This document shows, piece after piece, positions 8,273 to 16,382 of a DNA stretch of 64,000 nt (position 1 is the stretch's first letter; every line of letters starts with the position of its first letter). Origin of the DNA: Pandoraea horticolens. GTDB lineage: Bacteria > Pseudomonadota > Gammaproteobacteria > Burkholderiales > Burkholderiaceae. The position numbers and the translations under genes are program-made. Below the pieces are notes generated by a model that was given only the letters and a program-made list of their open reading frames with translations, had not been told where the DNA came from and searched no databases. Where the stretch lies: NCBI RefSeq assembly GCF_902459555.1, contig NZ_CABPSM010000017.1, forward strand, positions 43,952-107,951, given 5' to 3'.

Positions 8273-9643
8273 ATGGCAACGCTGCAAATGATGGACATTT
8301 CGCGTCTCATCGACGCGCAAAAGCCCGGGCGCTTCGCATTTCTGACGATCTTCTGCGCCTGGATTCTCATGCTCACCGATGGGTACGAACTCACGGCCCT
8401 CGCCTATGCGGCCCCATCGCTGGTGCGAGACTGGCAGATTCCTCGCGCGGCGCTGGGCCCCGCCTTCGGCATCAACGTGTTCGGGATCATGGTCGGCTCG
8501 ATCCTGTTCGGTTTTCTCGGCGATCGCTACGGACGCAAGCGCGCGCTGCTCTGGGGCACGGTTTGGTATGGCGTTCTCACACTGGTGACGGTGAAGGCAA
8601 CCACCATCGACCATCTGCTGGTTCTGCGGTTTCTCGCCGGCATCGGCATCGGCGGCGCCGTCCCCAACGCGTTCGTGCTGATTTCGGAGTTCGCCCCCAA
8701 GCGCCTGCGCGCAACCTGGGTGACGCTGATGTTCACCGGCTACACGATCGGCGCGAGTCTCGGCGGCGCCGTCGCGGCCACGCTCATCGGCTCGCACGGA
8801 TGGCACGTCATCTTCCTGATCGGCGGCATCGCGCCGCTCGCGGTCGCGGCCGTGCTCGCGGTCGTGATGCCCGAGTCGCTGCGCTTTCTCGTACTCAAAG
8901 GCTGGCGTCCCGCAGAGGTGGTGCGACTGGTGCGCAAGATCGATCCGGCGGTCAATGTGGATACGTCCACGCGCTTCTACGTCGGCGACGAACCCGCGCC
9001 GTCGCCGTTCCGTTGGGCAATGCTGTTCGAAGGACGCCTGCGCACGCTCACACCGGTGCTGTGGCTCGCCTACATCGCCAACTCGATGGCCCTGTTCGCG
9101 TTGCAGAACTGGCTGCCGATCCTGGTCGAAGCCGTGGGGGTGCCCGCACGACAAGCCGCGCTGGTGTCGGCCATGTTCTCCATTGGCGGCACGGCGGGCG
9201 GCCTTGCGCTGATGCGTTTCATCGACCGCTACGGCGCCCGCATGATTGTGTTTCTACCGCTCTTCGGGTGCCCGCTCGTTGCCCTGCTCGGCAGCGGCAT
9301 GCCCGCCATGCTGCTGACCGCCGTGGTGTTTCTCGTGGGATTTTGCGTGGCCGGGACGCAGTCGGGTCTGAACGCCGTGGCACCGACCGTCTACCCCAGT
9401 ACGATCCGGGGCAAAGGCACGGGTATCGCCATCGGCGTCGCCAAGGTCGGGTCCATCTCGGGGCCGATGATCGGCGGCCTGCTGCTCTCGCTCTCGCTCC
9501 CGGTGTCGACGCTGTTCGTCGCGGCTGCCGTGCCGGTGGCTGTCGTCGTGTTGCTGGCGCTCGTGCTGGGGCGCACGACACGCCGTGCCAACCCGGACGG
9601 CGGCGCGGGGCCGCACCCGGCCTCGGCCGCCGCAAAAAGTTGA
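8273..9643 (+). CDS. AAHS-type MFS permease (second paralogue)
   Basis: This 456-aa, ~12-helix permease has LTDGYELTALAYAAP in helix 1, FLGDRYGRKR between helices 2 and 3 and a matching C-half loop. It belongs to the aromatic acid:H+ symporter family and closely resembles the permease at 2657-4024 throughout. The start at 8273 is set by GGAGGAG-type spacing at 8264-8270. Having two related importers suggests uptake of two structurally related substrates, or of substrate and a released product. It is followed by a porin gene, giving an outer- plus inner-membrane uptake route. Confidence 0.9.
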   Translation: MATLQMMDISRLIDAQKPGRFAFLTIFCAWILMLTDGYELTALAYAAPSLVRDWQIPRAALGPAFGINVFGIMVGSILFGFLGDRYGRKRALLWGTVWYGVLTLVTVKATTIDHLLVLRFLAGIGIGGAVPNAFVLISEFAPKRLRATWVTLMFTGYTIGASLGGAVAATLIGSHGWHVIFLIGGIAPLAVAAVLAVVMPESLRFLVLKGWRPAEVVRLVRKIDPAVNVDTSTRFYVGDEPAPSPFRWAMLFEGRLRTLTPVLWLAYIANSMALFALQNWLPILVEAVGVPARQAALVSAMFSIGGTAGGLALMRFIDRYGARMIVFLPLFGCPLVALLGSGMPAMLLTAVVFLVGFCVAGTQSGLNAVAPTVYPSTIRGKGTGIAIGVAKVGSISGPMIGGLLLSLSLPVSTLFVAAAVPVAVVVLLALVLGRTTRRANPDGGAGPHPASAAAKS

Positions 9644-9713
9644 CCTGGTTGATCTGAGCCGGCCAGGGAACACAAAACACCGACTAATCATTACAAGACA
9701 TTCTGGAGACAAC

Positions 9714-10970
9714 ATGACCCAACGCCATTCGCGCGCGGGACGGCCCTTTTCGTCCCCGCGTTTGCACAAACGCCGATCCGCCCGCGCTTCGACCCGGGCC
9801 TTGCTGAGCATTTCCCTCGCCATTACGTCACTGCCCGCCCTCGCGCAAAGCTCGGTTCAGCTTTACGGCATCATCGACAACGGCATCAGCTATACCAACA
9901 ACGTCGCGTCGACGGTCGGCGGCAAGGGCGCGAGTCGTGTAGGCCTGGCCACCGGCTTCGGCAGCGGCGACCGCTTCGGTCTGACGGGCAGCGAAGATCT
10001 CGGCGACGGCAACAAGGCCATATTTACGCTCGAGAACGGTTTCAGCGGCATCAACGGAACACTCGGTCAAGGCGGCCGCATGTTCGGACGGCAAGCATTT
10101 GCCGGCCTGTCGAATCCGCGCTGGGGCACACTCACCTTCGGACGCCAGTACGAGTTCGGCTTCGTCTATCTGTCGCCGTTCGAATCGTGGACACAGTTCG
10201 GCAGCATCTACGGCGCGCACATCGGCGACGTCGACAACACCTTCTCGACCTTCCGGCTGAACCAGTCTGTGAAGTACGAATACTCACCGATGGCAGGCCT
10301 CACACTCGGCGCCCTGTACGCGTTCAGCAATCAGAGCGCGACCAGCGGCAGCACGGGCTTCGCGAATAACCGGGCGCTCGGTCTCGGCATTCAGTATCAG
10401 CGCGGGCCGATCGGTGCGGCGGCGACCTTCCTGCATCTGAGCAATCCGTCGGCATCGGCGGCCAACTCGACCAATCCGGGCGGCGCCATCGGCGACGAAT
10501 ACACGTTGTCGACGAGCCTGTTCTACAACTCGGCCTTCGTTTCGCGTCAAGACGTCATCGGTGTCGCCGGCAGTTACAGCTTCGGTGACGCGCGCGTGAG
10601 TGCGGTCTTCACCGACACACGGCTTCGTTATCAGAACGGGCAGGACTTGCGTGTCGACAACTACGAAATCAATACGCGTTATCAATTCTCGCCCGCCATC
10701 GTTGCCGGGATCGGCTACATCTTCACCGACGCCTCGGGCTACGCCGGCACGGGTGCGACGTCGTTCGCCTCGGGCACGCGCCCGCGCTGGCATCAGATCG
10801 ACGCGGGGGCGGCGTACTATTTCTCGAAGCGCACCGACCTGCACGCGTCGGTGATCTACCAGCGTGCCGCAGGCGACGCGACGGTGGCCGCCATCAACGC
10901 GTTCGGCCCTGCCGGGGCCGGCGTGAAGAATCAGGTGGCTGTGCTCGCTGGTCTGCGTCACCGGTTCTGA
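9714..10970 (+). CDS. OmpC-type Gram-negative porin
   Basis: This 418-aa trimeric outer-membrane porin has a long charged n-region and a hydrophobic core ending near ITSLPALAQ, where signal peptidase I should cut. The mature protein begins SSVQLYGIIDNGISYTNN, the characteristic first beta strand of burkholderial porins, and ends in aromatic Phe (GLRHRF) as needed for BAM recognition. GSEDLGDGNKAIFTLENGF and LFGRQAF-type segments are family hallmarks. It follows the second permease by 70 bp and is closed by a hairpin, so it is probably the last gene of the catabolic operon and admits its substrate. Confidence 0.93.
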   Translation: MTQRHSRAGRPFSSPRLHKRRSARASTRALLSISLAITSLPALAQSSVQLYGIIDNGISYTNNVASTVGGKGASRVGLATGFGSGDRFGLTGSEDLGDGNKAIFTLENGFSGINGTLGQGGRMFGRQAFAGLSNPRWGTLTFGRQYEFGFVYLSPFESWTQFGSIYGAHIGDVDNTFSTFRLNQSVKYEYSPMAGLTLGALYAFSNQSATSGSTGFANNRALGLGIQYQRGPIGAAATFLHLSNPSASAANSTNPGGAIGDEYTLSTSLFYNSAFVSRQDVIGVAGSYSFGDARVSAVFTDTRLRYQNGQDLRVDNYEINTRYQFSPAIVAGIGYIFTDASGYAGTGATSFASGTRPRWHQIDAGAAYYFSKRTDLHASVIYQRAAGDATVAAINAFGPAGAGVKNQVAVLAGLRHRF

Positions 10971-10992
10971 TCGTTGGCGATACGTGCTCACA

Positions 10993-11031
10993 CCCACCGA
11001 TACCTGCGGCATCGCTCCCGGTATCGGTGGG
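10993..11031 (+). terminator. Hairpin terminator after porin gene
   Basis: Perfect 12-bp arms CCCACCGATACC and GGTATCGGTGGG flank a 15-nt loop, followed by a GTTTTC tail. It lies 22 bp after the porin stop and closes the 960-10970 operon. Confidence 0.7.
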
Positions 11032-11084
11032 CCCCGCGTTTTCAGGCGACCGCGCCTAAGCGCGTCGGGAGGCGAGAAAGCATG

Positions 11085-11156
11085 CCAGTCGATTGGCGAA
11101 CCGATAAATAAGCTAGTATTGCGGCACTGTCGCCTACCGAGCGGCTAATCGACTGG
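11085..11156. promoter_or_regulatory. Paired inverted boxes upstream of Lrp-family gene
   Basis: CCAGTCGATT at 11085-11094 recurs as its exact reverse complement AATCGACTGG at 11147-11156, 62 bp apart. The extended boxes match at 12 to 13 of 14 positions. A TAGTAT element lies between them. The spacing of about six helical turns suits an Lrp/AsnC octamer wrapping its own promoter; binding is inferred. Confidence 0.5.
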
Positions 11157-11194
11157 AACGCCGGCCCCCATCCGGGGCGCGTGCGCAATGTGGT

Positions 11195-11674
11195 ATGGAA
11201 CTCGACGCCATTGATTTGAAGATTCTGCGGGAGCTGCAAGCCGACGCCCGCCTCACCAATGTGGAACTCGCCTCGCGAGTCAGCCTTTCGCCGTCGCCCT
11301 GTCTGGCACGCGTGAAGGCGCTCGAAACGGCGGGCTATATTCGCCAGCGCGTCACGCTGCTGGACCCGTCCCGGCTCGGGCTGCATATCAACGTTTTCAT
11401 CCACGTCACGCTCGAGAACCAGAATCGTGACCGCCTGGATGCCTTCGAAGCAGCCGTCACCGCACTGCCGAACGTCATGGAGTGTTACCTGATGTCGGGG
11501 GACGCCGACTATCTGCTGCGCGTCATGGTGAGCGACATGAGCGCTTACGAAACGCTGATTACCGATCGTCTGTCCCGCATCCCGGGTATCCGCAACATCC
11601 GCTCGAGCTTCGCGCTCAAGCAGGTCATGTACACCACGGCAGTCCCCGTGCCGGACACCTCCGGCGATGCCTGA
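11195..11674 (+). CDS. Lrp/AsnC-family transcriptional regulator
   Basis: This 159-aa protein begins MELDAIDLKILRELQADARL, the standard Lrp opening, followed by the helix-turn-helix NVELASRVSLSPSPCLARVK (~22-41). The C-terminal RAM/ligand domain contains NVMECYLMSGDADYLLRV (~102-119). Lrp-type regulators sense amino acids. The gene overlaps the downstream DMT exporter by 8 nt, so regulator and exporter are co-transcribed and the exporter probably removes an amino acid or analogue sensed by the regulator. Inverted boxes at 11085-11156 suggest autoregulation. Confidence 0.92.
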   Translation: MELDAIDLKILRELQADARLTNVELASRVSLSPSPCLARVKALETAGYIRQRVTLLDPSRLGLHINVFIHVTLENQNRDRLDAFEAAVTALPNVMECYLMSGDADYLLRVMVSDMSAYETLITDRLSRIPGIRNIRSSFALKQVMYTTAVPVPDTSGDA

Positions 11675-12623
11675 GGCCGCCGCGCCCCGCGAGCCCGCTA
11701 CGCCCCAAGTCGCCCAGCCCCCGCACGGCGGGGCCGGCCAGCAGATCGCGCTGCATGTCGCCGCGATGTTGTTTGGCGCGTCGGCACTGTTCGGCGAACA
11801 CATCGCCGCGAGCAGCACCCTGATCGTCTTCGGTCGCGGCCTCTTCTCATGGCTTGCCCTGAGCGCCATCGCCCTTGCCGGGCTGGCTGGCATGCGCAGT
11901 GCCTCACGACTCTCGGGCGGGGCACCGTGGCAGGGACTTTCCTGCGCATCGGCGTTACGACTCATCGTGGCTGGCGTGTTGCTCGCCGTGCACTGGCTCG
12001 CGTTCTTCCTCGCGATCAAAGCAGGCGGCGTCGCCGTCGGCACGCTCGGTTTCGCGTGCTTCCCCGCGTTCGTGATCCTGCTCGAATGGCCCCTGCGCCG
12101 CGAACGTCCAACGCTTGGCGATGCCGGGGTGGTCGGACTCGTGTGCATCGGACTGGCGCTCGTCACACCGGCGTTCGACTGGCGGGCAGGCGCCACCGTG
12201 GGCCTCGCATGGGGGGTGCTTTCCGGCGCCATCTATGCGGTCATCGCGCTGTCCAATCGCGTGCTGGGTGCGCAGGCGTCGCCGTTGCAGGCCAGTTGGT
12301 GGCAGTGCCTGGGCATCCTTCTCGTGCTCGGCCCGTTTGCATGGCGCGAGGCACTTACATTGCCCGCCGCCCAATGGGGATGGCTCGCGTGTCTTGGCGT
12401 TGTCTGTACCGCGCTGGCGTACACCCTCTTCATTCACGCACTGCGCACGGTCAAGGCCAGCCGGGCGGCAGTCGTCATCGCCCTCGAACCGGTGTATGCC
12501 ATTGCCTTCGCCTGGGTGCTGTTCGGCACCTCGCCCACGCTCAAGATGGCGGTCGGCGGCGTGTGCATCGTCGGTGCCGTCGCCTGGTCCGGTTCGATGC
12601 GCTCGCGCCGCAGCCCTCACTGA
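11667..12623 (+). CDS. EamA/DMT-family transporter
   Basis: This 318-aa inner-membrane protein has about ten hydrophobic helices in two EamA repeats; the second ends with LRTVKASRAAVVIALEPVYA, the classic end of EamA. The first ~27 residues are hydrophilic and Pro/Ala-rich. DMT proteins of this type usually export amino acids or metabolites. Its start codon lies within the end of the Lrp gene (8-nt overlap), so the pair forms one unit. It converges on the SDR gene with only 12 bp between stops. Confidence 0.88.
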   Translation: MPEAAAPREPATPQVAQPPHGGAGQQIALHVAAMLFGASALFGEHIAASSTLIVFGRGLFSWLALSAIALAGLAGMRSASRLSGGAPWQGLSCASALRLIVAGVLLAVHWLAFFLAIKAGGVAVGTLGFACFPAFVILLEWPLRRERPTLGDAGVVGLVCIGLALVTPAFDWRAGATVGLAWGVLSGAIYAVIALSNRVLGAQASPLQASWWQCLGILLVLGPFAWREALTLPAAQWGWLACLGVVCTALAYTLFIHALRTVKASRAAVVIALEPVYAIAFAWVLFGTSPTLKMAVGGVCIVGAVAWSGSMRSRRSPH

Positions 12624-12635
12624 CGCCCTCGCGCC

Positions 12636-13394
12636 TCAGACGAACATGCCGCCCGACGCCTCAATGCGCTGGGCATTGATCCAGCCCGTCTCCTCGGCCA
12701 GCAGCGCCGCCACCATGCCGCCGATATCGTCGGCCTCGCCCACGCGGCCGAGTGCCGTATTCGCCGCGATCATCTGATTGACGCCCGGGTTGTCACGCAC
12801 CGTGCCGCCGTTGAAATCCGTGGCGATGGCCCCCGGCGCGACGGTGTTGGCCCGAATGCCGCGCGCCCCCAACTCCTTCGCCAGATAGCGCGAGAACACC
12901 TCGATACCGCCCTTCATCATCGCGTAGGCTGAAGCGCCCGGCAGCGAGAAGCGCGCCAGACCGCTCGACACGTTCAGAATGCGACCGCCGTCGGCGATCA
13001 GCGGCAACAACGCCTGCGTCAGGAAATACGGCCCCTTCAGATGAACACGCACGAGGTCGTCGAACTGGGCTTGTGTCGTTTCGGCGAACGCGCTGTGCAA
13101 GCCCGTGCCGGCATTGTTGAGCAGGAAGTCGAACGCGTCGCGCTTCCACACATCGCTCAACACGCGTTTGATCTCTGCGGCAAACGGGGCGAACTGCGAC
13201 GCGTCCGACACGTCGAGCGGCAACACCACGGCATTCGCCCCGAGCTTGACGATCTCGGCCACGACCGCGTCGGCTTCTGCGCGCTGGCTGCGATAGGTGA
13301 GAATGACATCGATACCGCGACGAGCGGCAGCCAGTGCCGAAGCACGGCCCAGGCCGCGGCTGCCACCGGTGATGAGAACGATTTTGCGGGTCAT
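12636..13394 (-). CDS. Short-chain dehydrogenase/reductase
   Basis: This 252-aa classical SDR has the cofactor loop TGGSRGLG (9-16), NNAG (93-96), the active-site serine near S143/S144, and the YxxxK pair Y157/K161 (SAYAMMKGG). These support an NAD(P)H-dependent oxidoreductase acting on a carbonyl or alcohol. The start at 13394 is set by AGGAGAA upstream. It is divergent from a LysR gene at 13669 across a region with a perfect inverted repeat, so LysR control is likely. Substrate is unknown. Confidence 0.9.
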   Translation of the reverse strand: MTRKIVLITGGSRGLGRASALAAARRGIDVILTYRSQRAEADAVVAEIVKLGANAVVLPLDVSDASQFAPFAAEIKRVLSDVWKRDAFDFLLNNAGTGLHSAFAETTQAQFDDLVRVHLKGPYFLTQALLPLIADGGRILNVSSGLARFSLPGASAYAMMKGGIEVFSRYLAKELGARGIRANTVAPGAIATDFNGGTVRDNPGVNQMIAANTALGRVGEADDIGGMVAALLAEETGWINAQRIEASGGMFV

Positions 13395-13597
13395 GGTGAT
13401 TCTCCTGAATGCTGAGGGCAGTGCGCACTGGCAGCGCCCCGTTGAACAATGTTGGCTGACCCGTGCCATACGGGCCGTTTCATCCCCGCACCTGTCAGCT
13501 CTCGCCTGCGCCCTTCGTCATCGATTGTCGACAGAGCGCTTCAGGTGCTGCGATATGTTCAACATGCTATTGCAACGAATTTAGCCAATAAACCCAT

Positions 13598-13624
13598 TGA
13601 ATTTGATTAAACTGATCAAATTCA
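13598..13624. promoter_or_regulatory. Perfect 10-bp inverted repeat, candidate LysR operator
   Basis: TGAATTTGAT and ATCAAATTCA form perfect arms around a 7-nt spacer, 45 bp before the LysR start and 204 bp before the SDR start. The T-rich/A-rich dyad, 27 bp in all, fits a LysR dimer site in the divergent promoter. Confidence 0.6.
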
Positions 13625-13668
13625 GATAACAGTGGATCGGCCGATCAACGCACCGATCCTCTCTCGCC

Positions 13669-14574
13669 ATGCATCAGCTCGACGCCATGCGCATCTTCGT
13701 GCGCGTCACCGAAACCGGCAGCTTCACGCAGGCCGCCGACAGTCTCGGCCTGCCTCGCGCCAGCGTTTCCAACGCCATCAAGCAACTCGAAACCAAGTTG
13801 GGCACGCGCCTGCTGCATCGGACCACCCGGCGTGTGCAGCTCACGCAGGACGGTCAGGCCTGTCTCGAGCGATGCATGGATCTGCTCGCCGACATGGAAG
13901 AGTGGGAGACGATGTTCGCCGTGCGCGACGAAGCGCTCACGGGCCGCCTGCGCATCGATCTGCCCGCCACGCTCGCGCGTATGATCGTCATTCCGCAATT
14001 GCCCGCGTTTCTGGCGCAGCATCCGGCGCTACACATGGAATTGTCGAGCACCGACCGGCGCGTCGACCTCGTGCGCGAAGGGTTCGACTGCGTGTTGCGC
14101 GTGGGTGCCATCGCAGACTCGACGCTGATTGCGCGCCCGCTCGGTCACATGCGTCAGATCAACGTCGCGAGCCCGGCCTACCTCGAACGTTACGGCGTGC
14201 CGCGCACGCTCGACGATCTGCGCAAGCATCAGTTGATTCACTACACGACGACACTGGGCACGCGCCCGGTCGGCTGGGAGTACTTCGATGGTGAGCGCTA
14301 CACGCAATGGCCGATGGAAGGTGTGCTCACCGTGAACAATGCCGACGCTTATCAGGCGGCGTGCCTCGCCGGGCTCGGGCTGATTCAGGCGCCGGAGAGC
14401 GGCGCACGCGAACATTTGGCCAATGGCACGCTGCAAGAAGTGCTGCCCGAGTATCGGGCAGAGCCATTGGCCGTGACGCTGCTCTATGCGAACCGGCGTC
14501 ACTTGCCACGGCGCGTACACGCGTTCATGAACTGGCTCACCGACTTGCTGACACCCCGTCTGACAACGCCCTGA
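13669..14574 (+). CDS. LysR-family transcriptional regulator
   Basis: This 301-aa protein opens MHQLDAMRIFVRVTETGSFT and continues with ADSLGLPRASVSNAIKQLE, the winged helix of the DhcR/PecT-like LysR branch that often controls a divergent short-chain dehydrogenase. The effector-binding domain spans roughly 90-295. It is divergent from the SDR at 12636-13394 and preceded by a perfect dyad at 13598-13624. It converges on the TetR gene with 33 bp between stops. The effector is unknown. Confidence 0.92.
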   Translation: MHQLDAMRIFVRVTETGSFTQAADSLGLPRASVSNAIKQLETKLGTRLLHRTTRRVQLTQDGQACLERCMDLLADMEEWETMFAVRDEALTGRLRIDLPATLARMIVIPQLPAFLAQHPALHMELSSTDRRVDLVREGFDCVLRVGAIADSTLIARPLGHMRQINVASPAYLERYGVPRTLDDLRKHQLIHYTTTLGTRPVGWEYFDGERYTQWPMEGVLTVNNADAYQAACLAGLGLIQAPESGAREHLANGTLQEVLPEYRAEPLAVTLLYANRRHLPRRVHAFMNWLTDLLTPRLTTP

Positions 14575-14607
14575 GGCCCACGAGGATCGCGCCCCGCACC
14601 TGCGCGT

Positions 14608-15258
14608 CTATAGTCCGCGCTCGACCATTGCGACAAGCCGCTGCCCCAGCACGTCGACCTGATCGCCAGGCAGATCGCGCAGCGGGCCGTCGATCACCAG
14701 CACCGCCAAGCCATGTACGGCGGCCCACGCCAGATACTCCGCGCCGGGCCGCTGCGCCGCGCCGATAATGCCTGCGGCGACCATCCCGTCGAGTGCCGCC
14801 CCCAGCAGTTGGAAGGGATTGAGCCCGCTCGTTCCTGCTTTCTCCGGCGTCGCCGCCGAACGCACATTCTCCGACGGTGCAAACGCCGTGCGGAACAGCC
14901 CCTGCTGCGCGCGCGCAAAGTGCAGATAGCCAATGCCGACGGCCCGCAAGCCCGCACGCGCACGGCCGGCCGCGTCGAGCGCCGCCATCCCGGGTGCCGC
15001 CATCTCATGCTCGATGGCCAGCGCCAGTTCGGCCAATGCCGCCGAGCGCACAGCATCGAGCAAATCCTGACGATTCGCAAAGTGACGGTACGCCGCATTG
15101 GGCACTACCCCGGCGCGGCGCGTGGCCTCGCGCAGAATCACGGCGTCCGGCCCGCCATCGCGCGCCAGCGCTATCCCCGCTTCCAGCAACGCCCGGCGAA
15201 GGTCGCCATGCCGGTATGTCGTGCGTGCCGGCCCTGTCGCTGTGTCTTGTTCTGTCAT
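14608..15258 (-). CDS. TetR-family transcriptional repressor
   Basis: This 216-aa protein has an N-terminal TetR helix-turn-helix, RRALLEAGIALARDGG then LREATRRAGVVPNAAYRHFANR (~45-66). An all-helical C-terminal ligand domain follows, of the TetR_C WHG-like kind. The start at 15258 is favoured over longer reading because AAGGAG lies 7 nt upstream. Two palindromes at 15271-15317 sit between it and the divergent SnoaL-like gene, so it probably represses itself and that gene. Confidence 0.9.
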   Translation of the reverse strand: MTEQDTATGPARTTYRHGDLRRALLEAGIALARDGGPDAVILREATRRAGVVPNAAYRHFANRQDLLDAVRSAALAELALAIEHEMAAPGMAALDAAGRARAGLRAVGIGYLHFARAQQGLFRTAFAPSENVRSAATPEKAGTSGLNPFQLLGAALDGMVAAGIIGAAQRPGAEYLAWAAVHGLAVLVIDGPLRDLPGDQVDVLGQRLVAMVERGL

Positions 15259-15270
15259 TACAACTCCTTG

Positions 15271-15317
15271 TGGACACTGTCCATTATGTCTGCTATTGTT
15301 TGTGTACACTGTCCACA
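15271..15317. promoter_or_regulatory. Twin TetR operator palindromes
   Basis: TGGACA-C-TGTCCA (15271-15283) is a perfect dyad. TGTGTACA-C-TGTCCACA (15301-15317) is the same dyad with one mismatch and longer arms. Their centres are 32 bp apart, about three helical turns, in a 107-bp divergent region. Confidence 0.65.
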
Positions 15318-15365
15318 AAGGCAAGTTGCAGCGCGACATATCAGCGCAACACGTGAGGAGGCACT

Positions 15366-15749
15366 ATGGTGGAGACATATCCGGCACATGGCGACGAAGC
15401 GGCCATTTGTGCGATCAATGCAGCATGGCTCGAACACTACGACCCCGATGTCGTGGTGTTCGACGTGATGCCGCCTATCGAGCATCGCGGCCTTGAGGCG
15501 TATCGCCGTTTGCTCGAGGGTTGGTTCGGCCATACGGTCGGGCCGGTCCATTTCGAAGTCGCGCAATGGCATCTCCAGCACGCCGGCGATCTGGCGTTCA
15601 GCCATAGCGTGAATATCGTGCGCAACACCGGTGCCGACGGACAGACATACGGCGCCACCGTGCGTGCGACGGTGTGCTATCGCAAGACACAAGGCCGTTG
15701 GCGTGTGGTGCATGAGCATGCCTCGGTGCCCATGTCGTTCGCGCCTTAG
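15366..15749 (+). CDS. SnoaL/NTF2-like protein (YybH-type ketosteroid-isomerase fold)
   Basis: This 127-aa protein has the cone-shaped SnoaL layout: an N-terminal helix with EAAICAINAAWLEHYD, VMPPIEHRGLEAYRRLLEGW in the middle and the closing strands GRWRVVHEHASVPMSF. The fold binds small hydrophobic molecules and may be an isomerase, cyclase or simple binding protein. A GAGGAG-type ribosome site precedes the ATG. It is divergent from the TetR repressor and likely induced by that repressor's ligand. A T-tailed hairpin follows, so it is monocistronic. Confidence 0.8.
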   Translation: MVETYPAHGDEAAICAINAAWLEHYDPDVVVFDVMPPIEHRGLEAYRRLLEGWFGHTVGPVHFEVAQWHLQHAGDLAFSHSVNIVRNTGADGQTYGATVRATVCYRKTQGRWRVVHEHASVPMSFAP

Positions 15750-15761
15750 CACTTTCCTGCC

Positions 15762-15785
15762 GGGGCGTCGTCATGCCCCTTTTTT
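15762..15785 (+). terminator. Intrinsic terminator
   Basis: GGGGC-N8-GCCCC is followed immediately by six T residues. It lies 13 bp after the SnoaL-like gene. Confidence 0.75.
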
Positions 15786-15807
15786 AAGACATCGAGAGGA
15801 GCGCTCC

Positions 15808-16236
15808 ATGCAAGTCCATTCCTATTTGTTTTTCGAAGGTCGTTGCGAAGAAGCCATTACGTTTTACGAGAAGACGCTGGGGGCGAAGCGCGGCATGCTC
15901 ATGCGCTACAGCGAGAGCCCCGAGCGTTGCCCGGAGGGGATGCTCCCGCCGGGAAGCGAGAACAAGATCATGCACGGTGAATTCACCATCGGCGAATCGA
16001 TGGTGATGGCCTCGGACGGCGAGGTGAGCGGCAAGCCCAAGTTCGGCGGCTTCTCGCTGTCGGTCGACTTTACGGAAGTGGCCGCGGCCGAAAAGGCCTT
16101 CAACGCCCTCGCAGACGGCGGTGAAGTCAACATGCCGCTCGGCGAAACCTTCTTCGCGAAGACGTTCGGCATGGTCAAGGATCGCTTCGGCATGAACTGG
16201 ATGGTGATCGTGCCGAAGGAAATGCCGAAGGGCTGA
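15808..16236 (+). CDS. VOC-family protein (PhnB/YjdN-like)
   Basis: This 142-aa protein has the glyoxalase/bleomycin-resistance fold of the PhnB subgroup: [20 protein letters not shown] at the N-terminus and [18 protein letters not shown] at the C-terminus. Proteins of this group are often annotated as 3-demethylubiquinone methyltransferase-like, but most are uncharacterised. The start at 15808 has GAGAGGA upstream. It stands alone between a terminator and the ABC exporter genes. A specific function cannot be given. Confidence 0.85.
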   Translation: MQVHSYLFFEGRCEEAITFYEKTLGAKRGMLMRYSESPERCPEGMLPPGSENKIMHGEFTIGESMVMASDGEVSGKPKFGGFSLSVDFTEVAAAEKAFNALADGGEVNMPLGETFFAKTFGMVKDRFGMNWMVIVPKEMPKG

Positions 16237-16382
16237 AGATTCAGGATGCGCCGGGGGCCGACGCGGTTGCTTGGCTGCCTGCGGGCGGGCATACGGGACA
16301 GACGACAGCCCCGATGCCCGCCGTTCTTTTGCCCGTACAGCCTACCCAACAAGTTCCGCACGCCTGTGCTATCGTCGCCGCC

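Noticed and set aside
16314..16382. N-terminal extension of the YadG-like ATPase
   Set aside because: The extra residues are Pro-rich and outside the ATPase fold; ATG 16383 matches family starts.
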